Assembly (NCBI GenBank): GCA_027600665.1 | Contig: JADGJL010000001.1 | Location: 248,001 to 312,000, forward strand | Source of the DNA: Irineochytrium annulatum | Lineage: Eukaryota > Chytridiomycota > Chytridiomycetes > Chytridiales > Chytridiaceae | Direction of reading: 5' to 3' | DNA: 64,000 nt | The notes under the pieces: generated by a model | Told to the model about the DNA's origin: nothing | What the model saw: the letters and a program-made list of their open reading frames with translations, nothing else | Databases searched by the model: none | Made by a program: the position numbers and the translations under genes | Shown: positions 32,545 through 41,387 of the stretch, one piece after another | Layout: every line of letters starts with the position of its first letter | Position numbering within the stretch: position 1 is the first letter of the stretch

Positions 32545-33558
32545 TTAATAGACAAATCTGCGCTGCGCCCAATAGCTGAATACAAAGATGGACACCTCAG
32601 TTAACAGCTTGGCTGCGAGCAGCGGAATAATCAGTTTTTCATTATAAAAATACAGTAAACCGTAGTTTAATAACAGCACCAGTAGGACAAGTGAGAAGTA
32701 TTTGGGCAAAGACTGCCGAACCTTCGAGGTTCGTCCAGCTGAAAATACGTACTTCCGATTCATCGTGTAGTTGAAGAGTGAGCTGCATAGTCTCGCTGCA
32801 ACAACCGACAGAAACAGATTATGCGTGAAATACTGAATAACGAATAGTAATGCAAAATCAATTAGAGCAGACAGCAACGAAGATGTGCTGAACATCAGAA
32901 TCGGCCTATAGATTCGGAACGAATCGACCAGCGGGCGGAAATGAGAAGACTCATTGTGATCCAGATACACCGTATCAATAAACTCCTCCGTAATCTCATA
33001 CCCTTCCTTGTGTGCACTTAACAGCATGTTCATCTCGTATTCAAACCGTTCCCCGGGGATCTGGTTCAGCCAGTCCAGCATGGCGTAGGGAAAACCGCGC
33101 AGACCCGTCTGTGTGTCATATACTTTGGTACCTGTCGTGAGGGAAAAGACCGCTCGTGTGACTGTGTTGCCAATACGACTCCGTGCTGGAATCTTACCAC
33201 TGAAACGACGACTGCCGAGCACAATTCCGGGTGTCGTTTGTGCGAGCAGCACTTCGAAGATACGCTTAATATCATGTGGCAGATGCTGTCCGTCACTGTC
33301 CGCGCACACTACACCACCCTGAGGCCCATACTCCTTAATATACTGAAAGCCTGTCTTCAACGCCCTACCCTTCCCCAGATTGACGGGATGTGTCAGGATC
33401 GTACAGCCATAGGCTTCTGCCGTCTCGAAAATCCCACGGTAACCCGGGCCACTGCCATCATCCACAATCACAATAGGTCCAAGCTTAAATGTCTGTAACT
33501 GCAGAACGAGATTCAGCAAACGCACATCGGGTTCATAGGATGGAATTAATATCGTCAT
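32545..33558 (-). CDS. Family-2 glycosyltransferase fused to a GtrA-like membrane domain
   Basis: A 337-residue protein in two parts. Residues 1-210 are a GT2 domain, with IVIVDDGSGPGYRG (D33-D34), NLGKGRALKTGFQYI and VCADSDGQHLPHDI (DxD-type site near 89-92). Residues 215-337 have four hydrophobic helices and the GtrA motif NRKYVF (in FNYTMNRKYVFSAG). Such fusions resemble DPM1-like polyprenyl-phosphate glycosyltransferases with a flippase-like GtrA tail, and probably act in envelope glycan modification. It overlaps the glycosidase gene by 4 bp. Confidence 0.87.
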   Translation of the reverse strand: MTILIPSYEPDVRLLNLVLQLQTFKLGPIVIVDDGSGPGYRGIFETAEAYGCTILTHPVNLGKGRALKTGFQYIKEYGPQGGVVCADSDGQHLPHDIKRIFEVLLAQTTPGIVLGSRRFSGKIPARSRIGNTVTRAVFSLTTGTKVYDTQTGLRGFPYAMLDWLNQIPGERFEYEMNMLLSAHKEGYEITEEFIDTVYLDHNESSHFRPLVDSFRIYRPILMFSTSSLLSALIDFALLFVIQYFTHNLFLSVVAARLCSSLFNYTMNRKYVFSAGRTSKVRQSLPKYFSLVLLVLLLNYGLLYFYNEKLIIPLLAAKLLTEVSIFVFSYWAQRRFVY

Positions 33559-34568
33559 GATCCTTGTCCCTCCGTCAGATATAGAATATCACTTACGCCA
33601 CGTTCCTGGTTACGCCCCAGTGGATTATTGACGACTCTGCCCATAAAATACATCGTGGATGAACCGCCGCCGTCCAGATTGTAGGCTTCGGTTGCTCCAA
33701 GGCCTTTCATGACATCGGCCAGTTCTGCCAAGGTCATGCCACGACTGTCGTCCTGCCGCCCGTCCACCACTACGAAGACGTAATGATTCGGAGCAATCAT
33801 GCCGATTGCTGTTCTTGGATTCGCATCCTGGATGGAGCGGTTGCCGAAGTTGTTGTCAATTTTTACACTGCTAAAATCACTGACAATCTCGCCATCCTGA
33901 ATCAGAATGGGTCCAAAGGATAATGTATTGGTGGCACCTTCGCTCAGCAGTTCCGAGGAAGAAATCTCGTTCTCGTTATATGTTTTCATCGTTCCGTCGT
34001 TGAACAGGGCCAGTGCATCCCGTGTTGGGCTGTCCCGGTACAATGTTCCATTTCGAATAATGACACCATCATCACGGAATCCATAATAATCACCATTAAT
34101 GGCAAAGATCGCATTGTTGGCTGCGGCAATCTCTGACGTATTCTCGGTAATGTTCGTTCCAAAACTGTTATCCGCCAGTGCTGTTCTCAGGCTGCTTGCA
34201 TCCGTTAGCTGAACATCAGCGACATAATACGTAATCTGATCCGAGCCAGATCCTGACTGTACCTTATCAATATGGACCTCCATATCATCACTCGAATAAT
34301 TCCAATCATCTGACGTTGCATTCACTTTAGTTGCGGTGGTTGAAGTACTGGTGGAATCATTCGTGTTGCCCGTTGCTGCCGTTGCTGTGTTCTCATCCGC
34401 TACAACCACCTGCACATGCCGGATCAGGTAACGGTCAGCCAAGCTGTACAGGATTCCACCTACTGCGAGCACAAGGACAAGTGTGATGATGAGCCATCTT
34501 CGCTTTCTAGGGGAGATCGGTCTTTTATGGGGGACTTTCCGGGTTGGTTTCTGATAGATCTTCATCAT
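33555..34568 (-). CDS. Phosphodiester glycosidase (NAGPA-domain) protein, membrane-anchored
   Basis: A 337-residue protein with a basic N-terminus and one transmembrane helix (about 25-45), then a Thr/Ser-rich linker and a NAGPA domain. Domain markers are FAINGDYYGF, IRNGTLYRDSP, and NLDGGGSSTMYF near the C-terminus. This domain removes a sugar from a phosphodiester-linked glycan such as the uncovering enzyme of lysosomal targeting or bacterial glycerophosphate-type substrates. It is translationally coupled to the GT2-GtrA gene (ATGA overlap), so the two act in one pathway, plausibly wall glycopolymer editing. Confidence 0.85.
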   Translation of the reverse strand: MMKIYQKPTRKVPHKRPISPRKRRWLIITLVLVLAVGGILYSLADRYLIRHVQVVVADENTATAATGNTNDSTSTSTTATKVNATSDDWNYSSDDMEVHIDKVQSGSGSDQITYYVADVQLTDASSLRTALADNSFGTNITENTSEIAAANNAIFAINGDYYGFRDDGVIIRNGTLYRDSPTRDALALFNDGTMKTYNENEISSSELLSEGATNTLSFGPILIQDGEIVSDFSSVKIDNNFGNRSIQDANPRTAIGMIAPNHYVFVVVDGRQDDSRGMTLAELADVMKGLGATEAYNLDGGGSSTMYFMGRVVNNPLGRNQERGVSDILYLTEGQGS

Positions 34569-34734
34569 GTCAAGCTCACCTCTTCATCTAAGTTCTTAAG
34601 GCCATATTAGGCCGGGGAGCTTAAATGAATCTGAAACTAAATAACTTGAACTAAAGAATATTCACACTGACACTACGATGACAGAGCAACCATCCAATCG
34701 CTGTTATTGTGTAAATGAATAGTTCAATAAAATA

Positions 34735-34780
34735 AGGTGATCCGTTTTCCCAATGAGGAAAGCAGATCACCTTGATTTTT
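34735..34780. terminator. Hairpin terminator after the radical SAM gene
   Basis: AGGTGATC and GATCACCT with an inner paired segment form a stable stem; T-rich tails flank it on both strands. It lies 86 bp beyond the radical SAM stop. The remaining part of the interval 34569-34865 has no feature that I can support. Confidence 0.72.
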
Positions 34781-34865
34781 AATCTATATAACCTTAAATG
34801 TCGCTGTTATTGTATAGATGTTTCGTTCAGCTTACAGATCAAAACATCTTCTTCAGAGCTTCCTG

Positions 34866-35909
34866 TTATACGTATGGAAATAGAGCATCGTATGCGGGAC
34901 AAGGCCGCTTTTCCAGAAATTCCGTTAAGGCCGGTGGCTGCTGGGCATAAATATCCTTCAACGACGTTCCGTTATAAATGTTGCCAATCACGACAGGATG
35001 ACATAACTCACAGATGAGAATATCTCCGTTGCCGTGCAAGTGAAGTTGTTTCGTGCCATCCACGCAATTAGAGAAATACACGCCCGGTTGCTCCCGCAAA
35101 TTCAACTGTTCCGCGAACCGGTCCATACAGGTGAAATAGAGCGTTGTATCTGGCTTTTTATGCTCAATCAGCTCCGTTACAGATCGAACAAGAGACTCTC
35201 TGGATACAATCTGACTCCAGTCGGTATGTGGCATCTTAATGCTGTTCTGGATCTCATGGATGCGCACACCCAGATCATATACCTTATCGCTAATGGCCTG
35301 CATGTTCGCTTGATTCCCTTCAAACAGTAACGTTTCCAGTACCGTCTCCAGACCGGCTTCCGTGCACAAACGGATATTCTGCTCCAGTCTCTCATACATG
35401 CGAGGATGCACACGGTAGTACGCAGCATACGACTCCGCATCCGTATAATTGAACGAGATATGAATGTTGGACAAGCCTGCATCACGCAACGCGAGAATCC
35501 GTTCTTCTGTCAGCAGACTGGCATTACTGTTCAATTGTGTATCGATGCCATGTGCCGCACAGTACGTCACGATCTCCAGGCAATCCTGGTATTTCAGGGT
35601 AACTTCGCCCCCGGACAACCGCACGCGCTTAAGACGAGGAAGCTCACTAATAATACGGATGACTTCCTGACTACCGATGCACGCTCCATCGTCCCGATTG
35701 TAGGCGCAGCAATAGTCGCATTTATAATTACAGTTCGATGTCACCCCAACTTCAAGCCCTTCCAGCTCATATACGCCGGGTGTTTCGAGTTCGAGTGATT
35801 TATATTTGTTTTTGGCTGTCAATTCGTTGTACCTCCTGGTTCCTTCAATCTTCCAAGTTTGGATAACTTGAAGAGTATAGCGGATGGCATCAGGTTCACG
35901 ATATGACAT
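34866..35909 (-). CDS. Radical SAM protein with SPASM-like C-terminus
   Basis: A 347-residue radical SAM enzyme. The 4Fe-4S cluster motif CNYKCDYC is at C60, C64 and C67, followed by the SAM-binding strands VRLSGGEVTL (a GGE motif) and QLNSNASLL. The C-terminal region has three more cysteines (NCVDG, ICELC) and VIGNIYNGTSLKDIY, typical of a SPASM or twitch auxiliary-cluster domain. Such enzymes modify peptides or proteins. ATG 35909 has no ribosome-binding site, whereas a TTG at 35822 follows a perfect GGAGGT, so the mature N-terminus may start there. It is monocistronic. Confidence 0.85.
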   Translation of the reverse strand: MSYREPDAIRYTLQVIQTWKIEGTRRYNELTAKNKYKSLELETPGVYELEGLEVGVTSNCNYKCDYCCAYNRDDGACIGSQEVIRIISELPRLKRVRLSGGEVTLKYQDCLEIVTYCAAHGIDTQLNSNASLLTEERILALRDAGLSNIHISFNYTDAESYAAYYRVHPRMYERLEQNIRLCTEAGLETVLETLLFEGNQANMQAISDKVYDLGVRIHEIQNSIKMPHTDWSQIVSRESLVRSVTELIEHKKPDTTLYFTCMDRFAEQLNLREQPGVYFSNCVDGTKQLHLHGNGDILICELCHPVVIGNIYNGTSLKDIYAQQPPALTEFLEKRPCPAYDALFPYV

Positions 35910-36054
35910 TATGTACGTTGGTTGTTAAAAAAGTGTGATGAAAGGAAATCCCCGGAGCCCTCTATTGTATGTCATCCATGTTGAACTCAGGATTATAGGC
36001 AAACTCGTGGCTCGCCAGCAAACTCGATCGCCCTTTCAAAAACACGTTCTATAT

Positions 36055-36627
36055 TTAATACGAGTTATAGAAGTCTTCTTTTAATATGGCATACATCTTC
36101 AGATCCTGAAGTTCATTTTTTACCTTCATGTATTTCCTCAGCACACCTTCAAATTGCATGCCTGCCTTCTCCATGACTTTCGCGGAGCCCGTGTTCTTCA
36201 CTAAACATTGAGCCTGGATTCGTTCCAATCCCACTTCGTCAAATCCAAATTGGATGATTCGTTTCACCACTTCGGTCATGTAGCCTTGATTCCAATATTG
36301 ATCAGATAACACATATCCCAACTCGACTCTCCTGTTATCGCTATCACACCCTAGATAGTTACAACTCCCAATCAGTCTCTTGGTTTGTTTATCTTCAATG
36401 CCCCATGGGCCTATTAAATTCACATCATACCGGCTCATGACAAAATCCAAAAAAGCTTTGGTATCTTCTTTGCTCTGATGCGCGTCCCACGTGGTGAACT
36501 CCGAGACAGCGGGTACAACACAATAACTATACATATCATCCAGATCATCATAGGTAAGCCGCCGGAGTATCGTCCTTTCGGTCTCCAACACCGGAAATGG
36601 TTCGAAGAAACTTTCAATCGTTTTCAT
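36055..36627 (-). CDS. GNAT acetyltransferase (RimJ/RimL-like)
   Basis: A 190-residue GNAT of the RimJ/L type (VLETERTILRRLTYDDLDDMY). DQYWNQGYMTEVVKRIIQFG (about 108-127) is motif A, in the Q-x-x-G-x-G/A-like form, and NTGSAKVMEKAGM is motif B. Substrate unknown. AGGGAGG lies 7 nt before ATG 36627. Confidence 0.88.
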   Translation of the reverse strand: MKTIESFFEPFPVLETERTILRRLTYDDLDDMYSYCVVPAVSEFTTWDAHQSKEDTKAFLDFVMSRYDVNLIGPWGIEDKQTKRLIGSCNYLGCDSDNRRVELGYVLSDQYWNQGYMTEVVKRIIQFGFDEVGLERIQAQCLVKNTGSAKVMEKAGMQFEGVLRKYMKVKNELQDLKMYAILKEDFYNSY

Positions 36628-36705
36628 AGATTCGCCTCCCTGAGATTGTTAAGAAAAGAAATCCATAACCGTTCGATCCGCGCTGCCTACTCATCTGTTA
36701 TACAA

Positions 36706-37362
36706 TCAAGGCCACAATCTGCGTGTCTTCCACTGCCCATCTTGCATCACATATTGGACTCGCACATGCTTGCGCTCTGAATCTCCCTGCCAGAACTCCA
36801 CCTCTTGTGCATTCACAGCATATAGACGCCAATGAGATGTAACGACATCGGGGTCACGTTGGATACGTTCTTTCTGAGCTTCAATGGCATTATCCAGCAC
36901 TTTCTCACTATTCAAAACCTCACTCTGATGCCCTGTCATGGCAACTGCTCGCGCTCCAGCTGAACGCTTGCGGAAATCATCAGCGCCCGCTTGATCTCCT
37001 TGATCCTCAGCAATTCCCTTTATCCGAATCTGTCTTCCCAGGGAAGGCCAGTAGAAGGTGAGAGCCACATGAGGGTTCTCCTTCAACTGCTGCCCTTTTC
37101 GGCTCTCCGAACTGGAGGCAAAATAGAACGTTTCGTCGATTACGTTTTTCAAAATCAACACCCGCGCATCAGGATAACCATCGTGATCCACGGTGGAGAT
37201 CGTCATGGCATGAGGTTCTTTCACTTCGTTCTCAACCGCCAATCTCAACCACTCCAAAAATAGCTTCCCTGGCCGCTCCGGCAACTGCCCCATATCCCAC
37301 GTTGGAAATGGTCCAGATAAAGACTTCAAATGTTGTAGCAGTTCAATGGGTTGATTACTCAT
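36706..37362 (-). CDS. Pyridoxamine 5'-phosphate oxidase-like FMN-binding protein
   Basis: A 218-residue split-barrel flavoprotein that matches PdxH in length and layout. VEPEAMTISTVDHDGYPDARVL-type strand 1 is here EPHAMTISTVDHDG with DARVLILKN, and FYFASSSESRKGQQLKENP supplies the FMN-phosphate Ser/Lys residues. SHWRLYAVNAQEVEFWQGDSERKH followed by the terminal RRLWP corresponds to the PNPOx C-terminal signature. It would oxidise pyridoxamine/pyridoxine 5'-phosphate to pyridoxal 5'-phosphate. The start is ATG 37362 with GGAGG 6 nt upstream; a longer frame to 37425 is not needed. Confidence 0.83.
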   Translation of the reverse strand: MSNQPIELLQHLKSLSGPFPTWDMGQLPERPGKLFLEWLRLAVENEVKEPHAMTISTVDHDGYPDARVLILKNVIDETFYFASSSESRKGQQLKENPHVALTFYWPSLGRQIRIKGIAEDQGDQAGADDFRKRSAGARAVAMTGHQSEVLNSEKVLDNAIEAQKERIQRDPDVVTSHWRLYAVNAQEVEFWQGDSERKHVRVQYVMQDGQWKTRRLWP

Positions 37363-37466
37363 GTCATCGCCTCCGTTTGTTATTTTATACCATTGTAATA
37401 CATTGGAACCTATGAGTCTGTACATCCTGATTATGTCGACTGATCAGCTCTGGATCTAATAAACAA

Positions 37467-38081
37467 CTACTCTAGATGACTTAATGCATTTGCACTACTA
37501 AGTTTCCAACCATGACTTCCCTTTTCAACGGTATGTAAACTGGTGTTGCCCATGGGATAAAAGCTGGACTGATTGCTCCATTCCCGATGCTCAAGCAGAT
37601 AATACAGGATGTTAATCACTCCGCCGTGAGTAATTAGCAGAACATTGGACTTGAGTGTATTCTCCTCTAGACCTCTGAAAAGATTCTCGAAGGCGGTGCT
37701 TATCCGGCTATAAAAGTCTCTTGGACTTTCTCCTCCCGGAAAAGGGGAATGCATCTCAAGGGTGTTGAAATACACTCCTGGATAATGCACTTCCGCATCT
37801 TTATGAAGCATACCTGCCAACTCTCCGTTATTCATCTCCCGCCAATCTTTCATGAAGATCGCCTGCATGTTTAATCTCTTCTCAATTTCTCGTGTAGTCT
37901 GTACTGCACGAGGCAGATCACTGCTCATGATGGTATGTATGTTGTACTCCTCAGCATGATGATGCAAATGCTCTCCCAATTTCCTGGATTGATTGATCCC
38001 CTGTTCCGTGAGTCCACGCTCACTCCATCCGCCTCGATAGCCTTCCTCATCCATCCCATGTCTTACCAGATAAATTTTCAA
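37467..38081 (-). CDS. Histidine phosphatase-superfamily protein
   Basis: A 204-residue phosphoglycerate-mutase-like phosphatase. R7-H8-G9 in YLVRHG is the phospho-accepting site, R58 is in SDLPRAVQT, E82 is in WREMNNGELAG, and H152 is in ITHGGV. All four catalytic positions are intact, so it should be active. The start is TTG at 38081, since AAAGGAGGAG precedes it at the right distance and the first strand starts there. Substrate unknown. Confidence 0.9.
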   Translation of the reverse strand: MKIYLVRHGMDEEGYRGGWSERGLTEQGINQSRKLGEHLHHHAEEYNIHTIMSSDLPRAVQTTREIEKRLNMQAIFMKDWREMNNGELAGMLHKDAEVHYPGVYFNTLEMHSPFPGGESPRDFYSRISTAFENLFRGLEENTLKSNVLLITHGGVINILYYLLEHREWSNQSSFYPMGNTSLHTVEKGSHGWKLSSANALSHLE

Positions 38082-38173
38082 GCTCTCTCCTCCTTTTCAG
38101 ATTCCACTGCACAGATTCCTTAACATACATACCTACTTTACGTTTATAGGTGCTTTCAATAGAATCAAATAAA

Positions 38174-38206
38174 CCCGACCTCAGATAGCTTCTATCCAAG
38201 ATCGGG
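38174..38206 (-). terminator. Terminator after the DUF2569 pseudogene
   Basis: CCCGATCTTGGATAG and its partner strand form a long imperfect stem around a 3-nt loop on the minus strand, followed by TTTATTT. Confidence 0.75.
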
Positions 38207-38223
38207 CATTTCCTGCAACCCAT

Positions 38224-38727
38224 TTATCTTACAAATGTATTATGAACTCGCTCTGATTTGATAAAGTAAGGAATCCAGATCGCACAAGTAAGTACCGACT
38301 TGCCAATATCTCTTAACGAGTTTCCATCCTCAAGTTCTCTCGCCATCGGAATCTGAAGCAACAATAAATAATCAATGACACTAACGGCTAGACTGACACT
38401 ATAAAACATGATCATAAGACGAGGAAAGATCGATTTTTTACTATACAAAGCAATGATGGTATATATGCTAAACACTAAAAACAGTGCGTTATATACCGTT
38501 TCAAAAATAACGACCGGTCATAGCGGGTGATAATATTCAGATTGCTCCGAAGTTAGCAACTCCCAAGTCTCTGTTGTAAGCATGGGCAAACAATACAGAA
38601 CCAATTGGAGCGCCAGGAAAATCAACGTAAGAAATAATCCGATCTGGACGAGAATCAGCCAACCACCTAAACCCGATACGCCTAGTGGACGGTAGTCTGT
38701 CTTTTGCTCTTGAATATGTGGTTGCAC
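38224..38727 (-). pseudogene. DUF2569-family membrane protein interrupted by an in-frame TGA
   Basis: One continuous frame of about 167 codons runs from GTG 38727 (AAGGAAG upstream) to 38224, with a single TGA at 38518-38520 as codon 70. Before it lies the DUF2569 N-terminus (SGLGGWLILVQIGLFLTL, then LLTSEQSEYYHPL). After it follow PVVIFETVYNALFLVF, KKSIFPRLMI and the typical ending AIWIPYFIKSERVHNTFV. The family usually has Trp right after YHPL, so TGG to TGA is the simplest explanation. Four membrane segments are predicted in the intact form. Confidence 0.82.
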
Positions 38728-39060
38728 TTCGTAACACTTCCTTATACATTTTAGTTTTTTAGTTTTTCAGAGATGAGTCTTCCACGTAATCGTACTCATA
38801 CAAATCAAATCTACGGGTACTTCTTTCCCCTTACTACACGTGCGTTGTATGTATTCTCACACTCTTCTTATAGCTACCTCTCCATTCCTCCTCTTATATA
38901 GAATTTTACACAACTTCCTTATTGTACTACGTGTGTCAAGAAAGCCAAAGAAGACCTTCGCTATACTTCCGCCATGTTCAGTTTAGTACGTGTACGTCAT
39001 AATCCTCTTATACAGATGCAGATGGTGACTCTGCATTTGACTACAAAGGAGGATATGGAT

Positions 39061-40008
39061 ATGTCCAATCCCAAAGTAAACCTTTTGCCTTTTGCCGATA
39101 TTTCAAATTATGTCGAGGGCTTCGATATCGTTTCCACCCAGTGGGGCGGGGATGGCCTTGTCTATGTACTGTTGATGAATCAGATCCCCGAAAGAAAACA
39201 AGGTATGTTCGTCCAAAGTAAATTGGATCAAAGCTATACGTACAAAGTGCTTATTGTGACTGATCAAACTATTGAGGAAGTTGTCATCTGGGGACAGACG
39301 TTCAATTATCATTACGTACAACCATTACATGATCATCTGCTGCTCGTCGGAGCACGGTGTGCGAATTATGGGAATGAACAGGTTGATCTGAACGCCAAAG
39401 TGTGTGATTTAGACGGAAATACCATTCGCGAGTTTTTGTTGGGAGACGGGATCCAAAGTGTGCAGGTCACAGAAAAGGGAACGATCTGGACCAGTTACTT
39501 TGATGAAGGGGTATTTGGTAACTACGGTTGGAGCGATCCGATTGGATCATATGGTCTGCTGGCCTGGGATGAGCACGGGAATAAACGATATGAAAATCGT
39601 GAAGCTGACATTGCGGATTGTTACGCACTCAATGTGGTGAATGAGAAGCAGGTCTGGTTCTACTTCTATACCGATTTTGAACTCGGTTGTATCTCAGGGG
39701 GCACCTGTGAACCCAACGTTACATTCACGAATCCAAACATCTCCGGTTCCTCCGGCTTCAGTACGGATGGTTATCATTTCTTGTTCGATGCCGGGTACGG
39801 TAAACATGGGACGTTTGTGCTTAAGAAGATGGAGAAGCCCGGAAGATTCAGCAAGGGGCAGAAGATTGATTTATTAAATGAAAATGGTCGGCCCTTCAAG
39901 CAGGCAAGGCAGGATTTTCGCCAACATCGTCTGCTACTCAGTGAAGGTAACTTGTTGTATCGGGTAACGATGGAGGAGATTCTTTCAGCAGCTCCTGGTT
40001 TGGATTAG
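39061..40008 (+). CDS. Hypothetical beta-propeller-like protein
   Basis: A 315-residue soluble protein built from repeated beta strands with GNTIREFLLGDGIQSVQV, WTSYFDEGVFGNYGW and GLLAWDEHGNKRYEN segments, similar in style to propeller-like proteins; the DEGVFGN.GW motif recurs in several Bacillota hypothetical proteins. No catalytic residue is assigned. The start is ATG 39061, because AAAGGAGGAT lies 8 nt before it; a frame from 38974 exists but precedes the site. It is the only plus-strand gene between 9 and 47 kb. Confidence 0.65.
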   Translation: MSNPKVNLLPFADISNYVEGFDIVSTQWGGDGLVYVLLMNQIPERKQGMFVQSKLDQSYTYKVLIVTDQTIEEVVIWGQTFNYHYVQPLHDHLLLVGARCANYGNEQVDLNAKVCDLDGNTIREFLLGDGIQSVQVTEKGTIWTSYFDEGVFGNYGWSDPIGSYGLLAWDEHGNKRYENREADIADCYALNVVNEKQVWFYFYTDFELGCISGGTCEPNVTFTNPNISGSSGFSTDGYHFLFDAGYGKHGTFVLKKMEKPGRFSKGQKIDLLNENGRPFKQARQDFRQHRLLLSEGNLLYRVTMEEILSAAPGLD

Positions 40009-40027
40009 TGGAACAGCGTAAAGAGGG

Positions 40028-40321
40028 TTATTTCTTAAAAGACATTCCCTCTTCTTCCAAAGCGCTTCGCAGTTTAGGTATGGCAGATAGCCCGATTCCG
40101 TGCAGCTTCAGGATTTCTTTCTCCGTGTACTCCGCAACTTGCTGTAGTGTTGTAATCCCTTCATTCTCCAAGGCTCGTCTGGCGGGAGCAGACATCAAGG
40201 CTAGAAATCCATTTTTCGGTTTACGTTCAGCTTCGCACGTTGGACAGGTTGGGCAATCACTTTTTTTATAATACGAATGTCCTTGTTCGCATGTTCTGAG
40301 TGTTCCTTTATCGTTAGCCAT
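40028..40321 (-). CDS. Small protein with zinc-ribbon-like N-terminus and RNA polymerase alpha-CTD-like fold
   Basis: A 97-residue protein. The N-terminal 33 residues carry cysteines in RTCEQGHSYYKKSDCPTCPTC, suggesting a small zinc ribbon. Residues 40-95 (LMSAPARRALENEGITTLQQVAEYTEKEIL, then LHGIGLSAIPKLRSALEEEG) match the helix-hairpin-helix of the RNA polymerase alpha-subunit C-terminal domain, with the GI-L-AIPKL positions in the right places. Function unknown; it may bind DNA or nucleic acid. CAGGAGAG precedes ATG 40321. Confidence 0.75.
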   Translation of the reverse strand: MANDKGTLRTCEQGHSYYKKSDCPTCPTCEAERKPKNGFLALMSAPARRALENEGITTLQQVAEYTEKEILKLHGIGLSAIPKLRSALEEEGMSFKK

Positions 40322-40339
40322 GTGGGCATCTCTCCTGAA

Positions 40340-41347
40340 TTAAGAATTCAACCAGTTCTTCATCTCTGAAATCATGTTTTCGTATTGTTCTAAAGCCTCC
40401 AACGTGCAAATGACTTGTGATGTTCCTACTGACTGTTCCTCTATGTCCGTACATTCAATCCACAGTGACCGTTTAAGACTATATTCGAGCCAGTCCAACT
40501 TTCCAGCAAAACCATGATCCAGAACTACTTCCCAATTGGCTGTTAGACTGCCCACTCGCTTCTGATATCCACCTATAAAAGCCAAGAATTTTTCCTTATT
40601 GATATTTCCTGAGCTATCTACTGACCAATACACAGCGGTTTCGACCAGATCGTGCATCGGATTAATATAACCTGCCGATTCCCAATCGATAACAATAGGT
40701 ATGCCTTGTCTCCACATCACATTCTTCGGCTCCAGATCTCTGTGACTAATTACCTTATTGGATGCTAGCATTGAAGATGACTTCTTAGCCTTTGTGCTCC
40801 ACTCATACAGCTTATCGATATTGGAATCCAGAATATCAATCCATTCCATATTCTCTTTCTTTCCTTTGTTCAGATAAAACATCCAATCTATTGTTTTAGG
40901 ATTAGTTATCTGTGAACTATCCAATTCTAGTTGTCTAAAATCCGTTTTGTGGATATCTGCAAGGATCGTACCCATCAGAGAACTGTTATTGATCGTAACT
41001 GAATCTTGTTCCAAACATTGACCCTCAATCCAATCAAATATTAGATAGAATTGATTATCAATGTTATGCATAGAAGCGCCCTTTAACATTTTTGCAGGTT
41101 GAGCATGGATATGTTCAGCTGCCACGTTTGCTATTTTTTCTGAATCCATATAATTCTGCACAGCAGAAGGTCTTATCATGATTTGTGGATTCAATGCCTT
41201 AACTGCATAATTAGCTTGCGTCGTTTCAATGCTGAACATTCGATGAAGAAGTCCACCTGAGATTGGTTTGGGCGAACTGATCAATTCACCAAGCTGTAAT
41301 TCGCTACACAGTTTATTGAAATTCAAATTATATTGAGTATCGTTCAT
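40340..41347 (-). CDS. Aminoglycoside phosphotransferase (APH) fold protein
   Basis: A 335-residue kinase-fold protein. The catalytic loop SHRDLEPKN supplies D204 and N209, and IVIDWESAG (D221) is the metal-binding motif. YAVKALN near 47-53 resembles the nucleotide-binding Lys strand. The substrate is not clear; many of these proteins phosphorylate small alcohols or amines and are not resistance enzymes. GAGGGGATG precedes ATG 41347. The next gene downstream is 19 bp away. Confidence 0.85.
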   Translation of the reverse strand: MNDTQYNLNFNKLCSELQLGELISSPKPISGGLLHRMFSIETTQANYAVKALNPQIMIRPSAVQNYMDSEKIANVAAEHIHAQPAKMLKGASMHNIDNQFYLIFDWIEGQCLEQDSVTINNSSLMGTILADIHKTDFRQLELDSSQITNPKTIDWMFYLNKGKKENMEWIDILDSNIDKLYEWSTKAKKSSSMLASNKVISHRDLEPKNVMWRQGIPIVIDWESAGYINPMHDLVETAVYWSVDSSGNINKEKFLAFIGGYQKRVGSLTANWEVVLDHGFAGKLDWLEYSLKRSLWIECTDIEEQSVGTSQVICTLEALEQYENMISEMKNWLNS

Positions 41348-41387
41348 ATGTCATCCCCTCATTTTGACTATTTGTCTGAAGCAAAGC

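Noticed and set aside
35962..36045. A 27-codon frame (GTG start) directly upstream of the radical SAM gene, which could be a precursor peptide
   Set aside because: It has no ribosome-binding site, no leader-core pattern, and starts right after a stop codon; it is likely a chance frame or remnant.
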